From Oceanidesulfovibrio marinus (GTDB taxonomy: Bacteria > Desulfobacterota > Desulfovibrionia > Desulfovibrionales > Desulfovibrionaceae): 64,000 bases of DNA. Shown in pieces: positions 7,462 to 15,803 of the stretch. Where the stretch lies: contig NZ_CP039543.1 of assembly GCF_013085545.1 (NCBI RefSeq), positions 248,001 to 312,000 of the forward strand. The letters run 5' to 3'. The notes beneath the pieces are model-generated. The model saw nothing but the letters and a program-made list of their open reading frames with translations. It did not search any database and had not been told where the DNA came from. Position numbers and translations under genes: made by a program. The stretch's first letter is position 1. Every line of letters begins with the position of its first letter.

Positions 7462-9237
7462 TCAGTTGGTAAACATGTAAAGGATAAGGAAGGTCACGAG
7501 ACCGGCCGCGAGCAGGCCGGTCAGGCCCACAGGCGTGGTGTTCGTCTCGAAGCTCTGCTCAAGGTCGCGCAGTCTGCGGTCGCGTTCCTCGGTGCTCAGC
7601 ACGGACCAGAAGGGCAGAAGGGCCATGCGCGCCAGCTTGTACGGCGCGTTGGAGCAGGCGCTGATCACGGCGCCGGTGGCCTTGTTCACGATAAGCTCGT
7701 CGCTGAGCTTGTTCAGGCCGTTGAAGAACTTGTCCAGCAGCCAATACAGCCCTTTGAAGCCACGGCGGTAGAAATAGTCCACGTCCAGCAGCACGGAGCG
7801 CACATGCATGGGCAGCACGCCGGCCAGGGCCATGAGGGCGAAGGAGCCGGCCGCGAAGAGCAGGAGCTCGAACTGTGTGATGACGTGCGAGGCGGTGTAG
7901 GCGTTGTAATCCACCGGGAAGGGCAGCAGGCGATAGAGCGGCTGCGGGAAGATGCCCAGGCCGATGCACAGAAGCGAGGCAGCGCCCATGGCGATGAGCA
8001 TGTGCCGCGGCGCCTCGGGCGGGCGCAGGCCGGAATCGTTACCGAAGAAGGCGTAGTACGGCACCTTCACGCCGGCGTAGAGCATGGCTCCGGCCGAGGA
8101 GAAGAGCAGTGCGAACCAGACCCACATCAGGTGTTCCTCACCGGCGGCCGAGGTGATCATGGCCTTGGTGGGGAAGCCGACCAGGAACGGCACGGCCGAG
8201 AGCGCAGCCGCGCCCACCATGCAGAACACGGCGGTCCACGGCATGGTGCGGTACAGGCCGCCCAGCTCCGTCACCTTGGTCTTGCCCGTGCGGAAGAGCA
8301 CCGCGCCCAGGGCCATGAACAGCAGGCCCTTGTACAGGATGTGGGCAAAGGCGTAGGCGCAGGCGCCGTTGATGGACAGCTGCGTACCGATGCCGATGCC
8401 GACCATCATGAACCCGACCTTGTTGATGATCGAGTAGGAGATGACGCGGCGCAGGTCGTTGGCGAGCATGCCGTAGAACAGCGGGAAGATGGCCATGACC
8501 ACGCCGATCCAGATGAGGAGCTCCGTGCCGGGGAACCCGCGCGCCAGGGCATACACCGCGCTCTTGGTGGTAAAGGCGGAGAGGAAGACCGCGCCGGCGT
8601 ATCCGGCCTCGGGGTAGGCGTCGGTGAGCCAGGCGTGCAGACCGGGCCAGGCCGAGTTGATGCCGAAGCCGATGAAGATGAGCCAGGACGCCGTGGAGTC
8701 CAGCCCGATGTACTCGAAGGCCAGGGAGCCGGTCTCATGGACGTACATGACGATGCCGCCCAGCAGGACCAGGCCGCCCAGGGCGTGGAAGAGCATGTAG
8801 CGGAAGCCCGCGCCCTGCGAACCGCTGGTGCGGCGGCACCAGATGATGACCGCGGCGGTGACGGTGAGGGACTCCCAGAACAGGAACATGGTCAGCAGAT
8901 CACCGGCAAAGACAACGCCCACGGCCGCGCCTGCATAGAGCATGGCGAATGTTCGCTCCAGGTTGGACTTCACGCTCAGCGCGAAGCACATGCCCAGGGC
9001 GGCGGCGATGTGGAAAATGGTGGCGAAGACGAGGGCCAGGTTGTCCACGCGCAGGGGCTCGATGGTGAAGCCCAGGAAGCTCCAGTGGTAGTAGGAGCCG
9101 TGGGGCAGCAGGAGCATGTTGTACAGGCTCAGCAGCGGCAGCGCCACGAGGTAGACGTCCTTGCCCCGGCCTTCCCTGAGCAGCGGAATGAGCAGCGCGC
9201 CGAGAATGAGGAAGAGTGCGGGATGGGTCTCAATCAT
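7462..9237 (-). CDS. Proton-translocating antiporter-like subunit (NuoL/MrpA-D type)
   Basis: This 591-residue membrane protein is of the Proton_antipo_M family. It keeps the conserved glutamate in FLFWESLT and the central lysine in FTTKSAVYALARG, both needed for proton transfer in complex I and Mrp subunits. A C-terminal extension ends with a cytoplasmic helix (RDRRLRDLEQSF) and a last membrane helix. The ATG at 9235-9237 overlaps the end of the upstream 80-residue gene by eight bases; the frame upstream of it is a shadow. It is the third large antiporter-like subunit of the operon and may replace the missing MrpA N-terminal part. Confidence 0.9.
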   Translation of the reverse strand: MIETHPALFLILGALLIPLLREGRGKDVYLVALPLLSLYNMLLLPHGSYYHWSFLGFTIEPLRVDNLALVFATIFHIAAALGMCFALSVKSNLERTFAMLYAGAAVGVVFAGDLLTMFLFWESLTVTAAVIIWCRRTSGSQGAGFRYMLFHALGGLVLLGGIVMYVHETGSLAFEYIGLDSTASWLIFIGFGINSAWPGLHAWLTDAYPEAGYAGAVFLSAFTTKSAVYALARGFPGTELLIWIGVVMAIFPLFYGMLANDLRRVISYSIINKVGFMMVGIGIGTQLSINGACAYAFAHILYKGLLFMALGAVLFRTGKTKVTELGGLYRTMPWTAVFCMVGAAALSAVPFLVGFPTKAMITSAAGEEHLMWVWFALLFSSAGAMLYAGVKVPYYAFFGNDSGLRPPEAPRHMLIAMGAASLLCIGLGIFPQPLYRLLPFPVDYNAYTASHVITQFELLLFAAGSFALMALAGVLPMHVRSVLLDVDYFYRRGFKGLYWLLDKFFNGLNKLSDELIVNKATGAVISACSNAPYKLARMALLPFWSVLSTEERDRRLRDLEQSFETNTTPVGLTGLLAAGLVTFLILYMFTN

Positions 9238-9472
9238 AGAAGTTCTCCCGCCGGCGGACCAGAGGCGCGAGCAGGTACCTGGCTCCAAGGGCCAGGACGA
9301 CGCCGGAAATAAAGCCGAACGCGCCGTAGAAGCCGTCCCAGTCCTCGCAGGCGAAGTGGGAGTGCTTCTCGGCCACGAACTCCATACCAATCAAAGCCAC
9401 GGCGCCGATGCCGAGAATCCACATCATGGTGCGCCTGTTGGCCAACGGTTCGAGAAAGGATGTTTTCGCCAT
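9230..9472 (-). CDS. Small membrane protein of the antiporter operon (80 aa)
   Basis: This 80-residue protein has two predicted membrane segments (about residues 16-33 and 51-69) separated by a hydrophilic loop with HSHFACEDWDGF. AGGAG lies seven bases upstream, and the gene overlaps the next one by eight bases, so it is translated as part of the operon. I know of no standard Mrp or Mbh subunit with this sequence. It may be an accessory or assembly subunit of the membrane complex. Confidence 0.75.
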   Translation of the reverse strand: MAKTSFLEPLANRRTMMWILGIGAVALIGMEFVAEKHSHFACEDWDGFYGAFGFISGVVLALGARYLLAPLVRRRENFYD

Positions 9473-9481
9473 GACGGACTC

Positions 9482-9640
9482 CTAGTGGTGTCCCCCGCCG
9501 CCAGCGGAGAGGGTCATGAACAGCACGAGGGCAACATACGCCGCGCAGAGGGCCAGTGAGACATAGTAGGCCGTGCGGTAGGGCGGCACGTTGTTGTGCT
9601 CGATGCGTCCGTCGGTGCGCTTGATATTCGTTTCCGACAT
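9482..9640 (-). CDS. Very small membrane protein of the antiporter operon (52 aa)
   Basis: The frame from the ATG at 9638-9640 to the TAG at 9482-9484 encodes 52 residues. A polar N-terminus (SETNIKRTDGRIEHNN) precedes one membrane helix (YYVSLALCAAYVALVLFMTL) and a Gly/His tail (GGGGHH). The next gene begins nine bases downstream and its ribosome site lies at this gene's stop, which supports real translation. It is too short for routine gene callers. No known family is recognised; a single-helix accessory subunit is likely. Confidence 0.65.
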   Translation of the reverse strand: MSETNIKRTDGRIEHNNVPPYRTAYYVSLALCAAYVALVLFMTLSAGGGGHH

Positions 9641-9683
9641 GGTTCGTATTTTCCCGTCGTTTCCAGTGGCTGCGATGCGCAGT

Positions 9684-11174
9684 CTACATGCCCAGCAACG
9701 CCTGTGTCATCATCTTCGCAAGGTCCATGAACGGGCCCGGATGGAACAGCAGAAGAATGGAGACGATGGCGGTGACGATGGGCGGAGCAATACAGAGGAA
9801 GGGCGCTTCTTTGACGCCTGCCTCGAATTGCGACTCACTCGGTTTGCAGAAAAAGGCGCGGTAGACGATAGGCATGAAGTACGCCGCATTGAGCAGGCCG
9901 CTGGTCAGAATCACGACCACGAAGATCGGTTCGTTGGCCTGCAGGGAGCCCTGCAGCAGGTACCACTTGCTGATGAAGCCGGCGCACGGCGGCAGCCCGA
10001 TAATGGACAGTGCGCCGATGAAGAAGGCGGTCATTGTCCAGGGCATGCGCCGGCCGATGCCGGTCATCTCGCTGATCTTGCTCTTGCCCGTGGCTACGAA
10101 GATGGCGCCCGCGCACATGAAGAGGGTGATCTTACCAAAGGCGTGCAGGGCGATGTGCATCATGCCGCCGGTGAGCCCCTTGGGCGTGAGCAGGCCGGCG
10201 CCGAGCACGATGTAGGAGAGCTGGGCGATGGTGGAGAAGGCCAGCCGCCGTTTGAGGCCGTCCTGCGAGATCGCAATGAGCGACGCCGTAATCATGGTTA
10301 CGCCAGCAATGACCAGGATGACGATCCGCAGGTTCATGTGCACAAGTATGTCCGCGCCGAAGACCATGGTGACCACGCGGAAGATGGAGAACGCACCGAC
10401 CTTGACCACGGCCACGGCGTGCAGCAACGCGGAGACCGGCGTGGGCGCGACCATGGCTGCGGGCAGCCACGAGTGCAGCGGCATGAGACCGGCCTTGGCG
10501 AATCCGAACAGGAACATGACCAGCAGGATGCCGATGAGCGTGGTGTGGTTGGCCATGTCCGGCAGCGAAGAGAGGATGCCGTGGGGCACGAAGTTGAGCG
10601 TGCCGGCGAGCATGTAGACGATGAGCATGGCCGGCAGGGCCAGACCGATGGACGAGCCCACGATGTAGAACAGGTACTTGCGGCCCGAGGATCGCGCTTC
10701 CTTGTCCTGGTGATGCGTGACCAGGGGGTAGGTGGCGAAGGAGAGCATCTCGTAGAAGAGATACAGGGTGAAGAGGTTGGCCGCGAAAGCCACGCCGATG
10801 GTGGCGGAGAGCGCCAGGGCGAAGAAGGTGAAGTAGCGCGTCTGGCTGTGCTCATGCTCGGCGCGCATGTAGCCTACGGAGTAGGCGCTGGTCAGTATCC
10901 ACAGTGAGGAGGAGACCAGGGCGAAGAGCATGCCCATGGGGTCCACGCGGAAGGCCAGGGATGCGCCGGGCAGGACCTCGGCCACGGTGTAGGAGATCGT
11001 GTGTCCGGCCAGCACCGTGGGCAGCATGGAGACCACGAGCCCGAATTTCACGAACGCGGCGACGAAAGTCCAGGCCTCGCGTGCGTTGGGGGATTTGGCT
11101 GAGACGATTCCCGGTACCGCCACAAGAGAGACGAGGACAGCCAGGAAGGGGGTCATCGAGACGATGGTATCCAT
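9684..11174 (-). CDS. mrpD: MrpD-like cation/proton antiporter subunit
   Basis: This polytopic protein of about 496 residues is of the Proton_antipo_M family. The MrpD/NuoN hallmarks are clear: Glu in LYLFYEMLSF, Lys in FGFAKAGLMPLHSWLP and the run VAPTPVSALLHAVAVVKVG. The first ATG is at 11174; a GTG at 11183 is an alternative start and neither has a good ribosome site, so coupling to the upstream gene (stop at 11188) is likely. It is one of three large subunits expected to carry ions through the membrane arm. Confidence 0.9.
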   Translation of the reverse strand: MDTIVSMTPFLAVLVSLVAVPGIVSAKSPNAREAWTFVAAFVKFGLVVSMLPTVLAGHTISYTVAEVLPGASLAFRVDPMGMLFALVSSSLWILTSAYSVGYMRAEHEHSQTRYFTFFALALSATIGVAFAANLFTLYLFYEMLSFATYPLVTHHQDKEARSSGRKYLFYIVGSSIGLALPAMLIVYMLAGTLNFVPHGILSSLPDMANHTTLIGILLVMFLFGFAKAGLMPLHSWLPAAMVAPTPVSALLHAVAVVKVGAFSIFRVVTMVFGADILVHMNLRIVILVIAGVTMITASLIAISQDGLKRRLAFSTIAQLSYIVLGAGLLTPKGLTGGMMHIALHAFGKITLFMCAGAIFVATGKSKISEMTGIGRRMPWTMTAFFIGALSIIGLPPCAGFISKWYLLQGSLQANEPIFVVVILTSGLLNAAYFMPIVYRAFFCKPSESQFEAGVKEAPFLCIAPPIVTAIVSILLLFHPGPFMDLAKMMTQALLGM

Positions 11175-11187
11175 GGGATTCACAGTA

Positions 11188-12696
11188 TCAGTGCAGGCTT
11201 GCGGGCAGCGCGGTTTCGATGATGGCGACGAGTTTCGAGTTCAACAGCCCCAGAACCACGAGACCGACAGCCGACACCATGAGCGGCGCGACCATGGAGG
11301 CCGGCGCCTCGGACATGGCGATGGCCGGCCGGATCGGGTGGCCGTGGCTGTCGGCGCCGCTGGGCCAGGGTTGGAAAAAGCCGATTTCAAATATCCGGAA
11401 GAAGAGCACGACGTTGATCAGGCTGGAGAGGATGAGCGCGACCACGAACTCGATGTGACCGCCCTGCAGCGCGCCCAGGATGAGGTACCACTTGCTGAAG
11501 AAGCCGCAGGTGGGGGGCACGCCGATCATGGCGATGGCTCCGAGCACGAAAGCGCTCATGGTGAACGGCATGCGGGAGAAGGCGCCCTGCATCCGGGTGA
11601 AGTCCAGCCGGCCCATCTTGTAGGTCATGCAGCCGGCCGCCATGAACATGGTCAGGGTCATGGCCGCGTCGTTTATCACGTGGAGCACCGCGCCGGTCAT
11701 GCCGATGCGGTTGCCCAGCCACGCGCCGCCCACCATGTAGCCCACCTCGGCTATCAGGATGTACGTGAGCATGCGCGTCAGGTTCTTGGAGGAGAGGGCC
11801 ATGAGCCCGCAGATGACGATGGCCGCCGAGGCCATGATGACAAGCACCTCGTCCAGCACACCTTCATCAAACACGAGATGCGGCGAGAACACGGTGAGCA
11901 TCATGCGGATCATCACGTAGACCATGACCTTGGTGGTCATGGGCGCGATGAGCCCGGCCGCCGGGGAGCCGGCGTTGGAGTACGCGTTGGGCAGCCAGCC
12001 GTGCGCCGGGAAGAAGGCCATCTTGATGAGGATGCCCGAGAGAATCAGGCCGAAGGCCGCGATGATCGTGGGCGTGGCGCCCAGAGTGCCGATGATCGAG
12101 GCGAGGTCGGCCATGTTCAGCGTGCCGGTCTGGATGTAGAGGAAGCCCACGCCCAGCAAATAGAAGGACGCGCCGATGGTGCCGATGAACAGGTAGTTGA
12201 GCGTGGAGAGCGGCGCGCGCGCCCTGCCCCAGCCCAGCAGCGAGTAGGCGGAGAGGGCGGAGATCTCAAGCAGCACGTAGAGGTTGAACGCGTCGCCCGT
12301 TATCACCATGCCCAGGTGCCCGGTCACGCACAGAAGGTACAGCGTGTAGAACGAGCCTTCCTTGCCGGCGTAGTCCAGCCGGACCGAGGGCCGCGTGCCG
12401 ATGAGGTTGATCAGCGCGGCGCAGGAGACAATGGCCAGCACCAGGGCGTTGAGGCCGTCGATGTAGTAGGCGATGCCCACAGGCGGAGCCCAGTCGCCCA
12501 TCTTGTAGAGCACGGGGCCGTGCATGGCCACCTGCACTGCCAGAGCAATGGCGGTGGCGGCGCACAGCGACATGCTGATGACCGTTGCGGGGAACGCGGC
12601 GTCGCGATTACGCCACGTGAGCAGCGTTACGACAAAGGCCGACAGCAGGGGGATGGCCACGAGCAGGGCCGGCAGCTGGTGTATTAGCGCACTCAT
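11188..12696 (-). CDS. MrpD/NuoN-like antiporter subunit (second copy)
   Basis: The protein has 502 residues and about 14 membrane helices, Proton_antipo_M family. Conserved charged residues are visible: Glu in LYVLLEISAL, Lys in GILIKMAFFPAHGWLPNAY and Lys in APMTTKVMVYV. Its start overlaps the stop of mrpC in an ATGA arrangement (12693-12696), which means translational coupling. By gene order after mrpC it occupies the position of MbhH/MrpD, so this copy and the next one (9684-11174) are both candidates for the true MrpD. It diverges clearly from that copy, so they are not recent duplicates. Confidence 0.9.
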   Translation of the reverse strand: MSALIHQLPALLVAIPLLSAFVVTLLTWRNRDAAFPATVISMSLCAATAIALAVQVAMHGPVLYKMGDWAPPVGIAYYIDGLNALVLAIVSCAALINLIGTRPSVRLDYAGKEGSFYTLYLLCVTGHLGMVITGDAFNLYVLLEISALSAYSLLGWGRARAPLSTLNYLFIGTIGASFYLLGVGFLYIQTGTLNMADLASIIGTLGATPTIIAAFGLILSGILIKMAFFPAHGWLPNAYSNAGSPAAGLIAPMTTKVMVYVMIRMMLTVFSPHLVFDEGVLDEVLVIMASAAIVICGLMALSSKNLTRMLTYILIAEVGYMVGGAWLGNRIGMTGAVLHVINDAAMTLTMFMAAGCMTYKMGRLDFTRMQGAFSRMPFTMSAFVLGAIAMIGVPPTCGFFSKWYLILGALQGGHIEFVVALILSSLINVVLFFRIFEIGFFQPWPSGADSHGHPIRPAIAMSEAPASMVAPLMVSAVGLVVLGLLNSKLVAIIETALPASLH

Positions 12697-13235
12697 TGCC
12701 GAATCTTTTCGAGGATCACGTCCTCGTCCAATGTGTTATATTCTTTGTAGATCTTCATAGCCAAAGCCAGCGCCACGCCCAGGGTCGCCACCGAGACCAC
12801 AATGGCAGTGAGCATGAGCACGTGAGGCAGCGGGTTGATGTAATCCGCCGCATTGATGCCGGCGTGCGATGCTGCGTCGAGCGCCGAGTGCATGGCGTCG
12901 CCGGTGGCGTTCACAGCGCCGTGCACCATCTCCTTTGTCGCATTCACGGCGTTGTGCACTGCGCCGGCCGCTGCATGGGTCGCATCCGCCGCGGCGTGTG
13001 CGCCGTGCTCTTCCCCGCCCCCGTGGTGCTCTAGGATAGGCAGGGTGGCGTCACGCTTCACAGATATGGAGATGTAGAAGAGAATGATCGCGCTCTGGAA
13101 GATGGACATGCCCAGGATCTTCTTGGCGAGATTGATCTTGGCGAGCATTGCCCACAGGCCGATCATCATCAGAATAATGAAGCCCAGATAATTGTACTTG
13201 TGGGCGAAGATGTCTGATAGCGCATCGACGACCAT
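12693..13235 (-). CDS. mrpC: MrpC/NuoK-like subunit with an 11-residue-repeat insert
   Basis: The 180-residue protein has the three NuoK-type helices (about residues 16-33, 39-58 and 136-162) but is much longer than the usual 110-120 residues. The extra part, about residues 69-128 between helices 2 and 3, is rich in Ala, His and Asn. It shows 11-residue units such as AVNATKEMVHG, AVNATGDAMHS and ALDAASHAGIN, resembling amphipathic LEA-type repeats. The ATG at 13235 lies one base after the upstream stop, with GGAGGG before it. It partners MrpD in the membrane core; the insert should lie on one face of the membrane. Confidence 0.88.
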   Translation of the reverse strand: MVVDALSDIFAHKYNYLGFIILMMIGLWAMLAKINLAKKILGMSIFQSAIILFYISISVKRDATLPILEHHGGGEEHGAHAAADATHAAAGAVHNAVNATKEMVHGAVNATGDAMHSALDAASHAGINAADYINPLPHVLMLTAIVVSVATLGVALALAMKIYKEYNTLDEDVILEKIRQ

Positions 13236-13236
13236 T

Positions 13237-14067
13237 TTACAGACCCTCCTCACAACGACCCATGGAGACCAGGAAGTTGTAGAGCAATATCATGGTCGAC
13301 ATGACCGTCATGGCCACGCCGATCTCCACCACGAGGATGCCGAAGGATCGGGAGGCCACGGGTGAAAGCTGGAAGACCGGCGCCAGGACCGAGTAGTCCA
13401 GGAAGTTTCCGCCAAGCGCCATGCAGGCGGCTCCGGTGCCGGCGTAGAGCAGAACGCCGCCGGCGAGCATGGTGAACATGACGCGTTCCAGATAGCGGTC
13501 GCAGGCGGTCTGCAGGTCATGGGCGATGGCGTAGAGGATGTACGCCGCGCCGAGGATGACGCCGCCCTGGAAGCCGCCGCCCGGGCTGTGGTGGCCATGG
13601 GCGACCACGTAGAGCGCGAACAGTTGGATAAAGGGGACGAGAATCCGCGAGACCTTGGACGTGACCACGTCGAAGCGCGCGCGAGGGCTCTCCACCCGCC
13701 GGAAACTGGAGCCCGGAGGCAGCCGCTTGGGTCCGGTTATGCGCAGGACCACGCCGGATTCGAGATGGCGGTAGAGCCGTTCGTCACGCGTGCGGTAGCA
13801 CACCAGAACGCGCAGCAGAAAGAAGCAGGCCATGGCCGCGGTGAAGACCACCGCCGTTTCGAACATGGTGTCGAATCCGCGGTAATCGGCCAGAAGCGCG
13901 GTGACCACGTTGGGCACCGAGGTGTCTTCGAGAGAGTGCTCGATGTAGTACGGCGACAGGTGCGAGGAGGCCGGGGAGCTCGGATCGCCCCACTTGGGGA
14001 AGTCCGTAAGCACGTAGACCAGCACGAGGCCGAAAACCAGCACGAGGACAAGCGAAACCTTCTTCAA
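13237..14067 (-). CDS. mrpB: Fused MbhE / MrpB (MnhB) antiporter subunit
   Basis: The 276-residue protein joins two parts. An N-terminal segment of about 100 residues resembles MbhE (MrpA C-terminus; LTDFPKWGDP and DYRGFDTMFETAVVFTAA). The C-terminal part is MnhB, with HSPGGGFQGGVILGAAY. In many Mbh/Mrp systems these are separate genes. The start is best taken as the TTG at 14065-14067, which overlaps the TGA of the previous gene and follows GAGGAGG by nine bases. The frame upstream to 14190 is an Arg-rich shadow of the neighbouring gene. It is a membrane subunit of the antiporter. Confidence 0.85.
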   Translation of the reverse strand: MKKVSLVLVLVFGLVLVYVLTDFPKWGDPSSPASSHLSPYYIEHSLEDTSVPNVVTALLADYRGFDTMFETAVVFTAAMACFFLLRVLVCYRTRDERLYRHLESGVVLRITGPKRLPPGSSFRRVESPRARFDVVTSKVSRILVPFIQLFALYVVAHGHHSPGGGFQGGVILGAAYILYAIAHDLQTACDRYLERVMFTMLAGGVLLYAGTGAACMALGGNFLDYSVLAPVFQLSPVASRSFGILVVEIGVAMTVMSTMILLYNFLVSMGRCEEGL

Positions 14068-14309
14068 TCCTTTGTCCTCCTCGTGGTGCGGAAGACCGCC
14101 GCGATGAAGAGCACCGTGGAAACGCCGGCGCCGACGCTCGCCTCGGTGAAGGCGACGTCCACCGCGCCCATCACGGCCCAGAGCACACACATCATGAAGC
14201 TGTAGATGCCGAAGAATATGGCCGCGCCGAGCATGTCCTTGATCTGGATCGCGGCTATTGCGCTGATGATCACCAGCGTGAGCACGAAGTTGTCGATCTG
14301 CCAGAACAT
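14064..14309 (-). CDS. MbhD-like subunit (DUF4040, MrpA C-terminal type)
   Basis: This 81-residue protein has about three membrane helices and the characteristic MbhD/DUF4040 ending (AVMGAVDVAFTEASVGAG). It corresponds to the piece found near the C-terminus of large MrpA proteins or as MbhD in membrane-bound hydrogenases. It begins one base after the mrpG stop and overlaps the next gene by four bases. Splitting MrpA into small units is typical of Mbh-type rather than classic Mrp operons. Confidence 0.88.
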   Translation of the reverse strand: MFWQIDNFVLTLVIISAIAAIQIKDMLGAAIFFGIYSFMMCVLWAVMGAVDVAFTEASVGAGVSTVLFIAAVFRTTRRTKD

Positions 14310-14310
14310 G

Positions 14311-14688
14311 CTAACGAGCCTCCTCGCGTGTGGATTGCTTCACAGAGGCGGTGGACATCATGCCGGAGCGCGCATGCTTGCGCCACGGCGGCAGGCCGCC
14401 CACCAGACCGGCGTCCAGGATGGCGTGCGTGGCCGTGGGCGAGGCGATGAACACGAAGACCACGGCGAGCATGATTTTGAACGCCACCTGGAGCTTGTCC
14501 AGATCGAAGCCATGCAGGTTGTACAGCGCCAGGCCGAAGAGCATGGCCAGGGCGCCCAGGGTGTCGAGCTTACCGGCCGCGTGCAGACGCGTGTAGAAGT
14601 CCGGGAAGCGGAGAATGCCGATCGTGCCACCGAAGTAGAAGATGAGTCCCACTATCATGAACACGATGACGAAGATGTTGAGAATCAT
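14311..14688 (-). CDS. mrpG: MrpG-like antiporter subunit
   Basis: The 125-residue protein has three membrane helices and the MnhG/PhaG signature (GILRFPDFYTRLHAAGKLDTLG). Its start overlaps the end of mrpF as ATGA (14685-14688). A polar C-terminal tail after about residue 100 is a little longer than usual. It is a small structural subunit of the multisubunit cation/proton antiporter in the inner membrane. Confidence 0.93.
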   Translation of the reverse strand: MILNIFVIVFMIVGLIFYFGGTIGILRFPDFYTRLHAAGKLDTLGALAMLFGLALYNLHGFDLDKLQVAFKIMLAVVFVFIASPTATHAILDAGLVGGLPPWRKHARSGMMSTASVKQSTREEAR

Positions 14689-15011
14689 GCGCGTCTCTCC
14701 TTCTCCTCGGACAGACTGGACAGGGAGTTTTGGCCCGGTTCGCTTTGCAGGCCCCTGCGCTTGTAGAAGTATTTGGCTGCGGCGAGGACCGCGATGAAGT
14801 TGAGCATGGCGTACGCCAGGGCGATGTCCACGAACATGTCCTCGCGGCCGAAGAGGAAGCCGATGATGATCAGCAGGACCACGGTCTTGGAGCCCACTGC
14901 GTTCACGCTGATGATCCTGTCGAGAACCGTGGGGCCGACAATGCCCCGGTACATGGACATGATCATGATCAGCACGAGGGCCATGCCGGAGTAAAGCAGG
15001 AACGTTTCCAT
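14685..15011 (-). CDS. mrpF: MrpF-like antiporter subunit
   Basis: The 108-residue protein has three membrane helices and the MnhF hallmark region (RGIVGPTVLDRIISVNAVGSK, spanning residues 22-42). A charged C-terminal tail (KYFYKRRGLQ onward) faces the cytoplasm. The gene lies one base after mrpE and overlaps mrpG by four bases, so translation is coupled. It is a small membrane subunit of the antiporter; no unusual feature apart from context. Confidence 0.92.
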   Translation of the reverse strand: METFLLYSGMALVLIMIMSMYRGIVGPTVLDRIISVNAVGSKTVVLLIIIGFLFGREDMFVDIALAYAMLNFIAVLAAAKYFYKRRGLQSEPGQNSLSSLSEEKERRA

Positions 15012-15012
15012 C

Positions 15013-15651
15013 CTAGTCCTCCCCGAACACGTGGGCCACGCGGTCTTCCATCTCGCCCGGCAGGCCGGCGGCCAGCTTTTCGTCCAGCGCGTGCACGGTG
15101 AACGTGCCGTTCCAGTCCACGTCCACGGTGATGGTGCCCGGCGTCAGGGTGATGGAGTTGGCGAAGGTGACCTGCGCCACGCGGCTCTTGAGTCTGCTCT
15201 TGAAGTGGAAAATGCGCGGATCGATCAGCTCCCGCATGCGCGGGTGGCAGGCCAGGTACAGCACCCAGAGGTTGGCCTTGACGATCTCCCAGAGCAGCCA
15301 CGGGATGTAGAGCGGGAAGCGATACCAGGCCACGTTGCGATTCTTGTCGACAGGCGCAGTGCCGAAGAGCATGTCCGACGAGAACCAAGCAACGATGGCG
15401 CTGGAGATTACTCCGAGGGTGAGATGGAACGAGTCGCGCATGTTGGATAGCACGAGCCACGTGATCATCATCAGTACGAAAGTCATGAGGACGGCCAGCG
15501 GCCTGCGCTTTGTGCGATAGGCTCCGGAGGATGCTTCGCCCGTGTGACGCGAAGATTCCGACGGAAGTGCGCATGCCGGACCCTGCCAAAGGGTCTCGCT
15601 GGTCTCGTACTGTTCTGGAATGGGGGAGGTGTTCTTGGAATTGTCAGCCAT
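15013..15651 (-). CDS. mrpE: MrpE-like antiporter subunit, first gene of the operon
   Basis: The start at 15649-15651 gives 212 residues. A hydrophilic N-terminus of about 50 residues, longer than in most MrpE proteins, precedes two membrane helices and the conserved MnhE part (RFPLYIPWLLWEIVKANLWV, then ITLTPGTITVDVD). In the solved Mrp and Mbh structures MrpE helps hold the small-subunit module together. As first gene it sets the order MrpE-F-G-MbhD-MbhE/B-C-D, the same as mbhA-H in archaeal membrane-bound hydrogenases. The operon promoter should lie in 15652-15800. Confidence 0.9.
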   Translation of the reverse strand: MADNSKNTSPIPEQYETSETLWQGPACALPSESSRHTGEASSGAYRTKRRPLAVLMTFVLMMITWLVLSNMRDSFHLTLGVISSAIVAWFSSDMLFGTAPVDKNRNVAWYRFPLYIPWLLWEIVKANLWVLYLACHPRMRELIDPRIFHFKSRLKSRVAQVTFANSITLTPGTITVDVDWNGTFTVHALDEKLAAGLPGEMEDRVAHVFGED

Positions 15652-15803
15652 GGGTTCAAGCAACCAACTGGTCGAGTCGTTACAAGCGGCGTTAACAGGG
15701 ACAGCCAAGGCCCCTAGTCATGCCCCAGAACTTTCGTTTGCGCAACACGCTTGCGACAAAAACGACAAAATCTAGAGTTTCTCAAGGGCGGGAAGCAAGA
15801 AAC

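Noticed and set aside
7000-9312. Plus-strand open frame of 770 codons antisense to the NuoL-like gene
   Set aside because: His/Gln/Glu-rich low-complexity translation typical of a shadow of a GC-rich membrane protein gene.
10999-12687. Plus-strand open frame of 562 codons antisense to the antiporter subunit
   Set aside because: A shadow; the minus-strand protein has full family motifs.
9684-12696. Recent tandem duplication of mrpD
   Set aside because: The two large subunits keep only family motifs in common and differ along their length, so they are distinct subunits.
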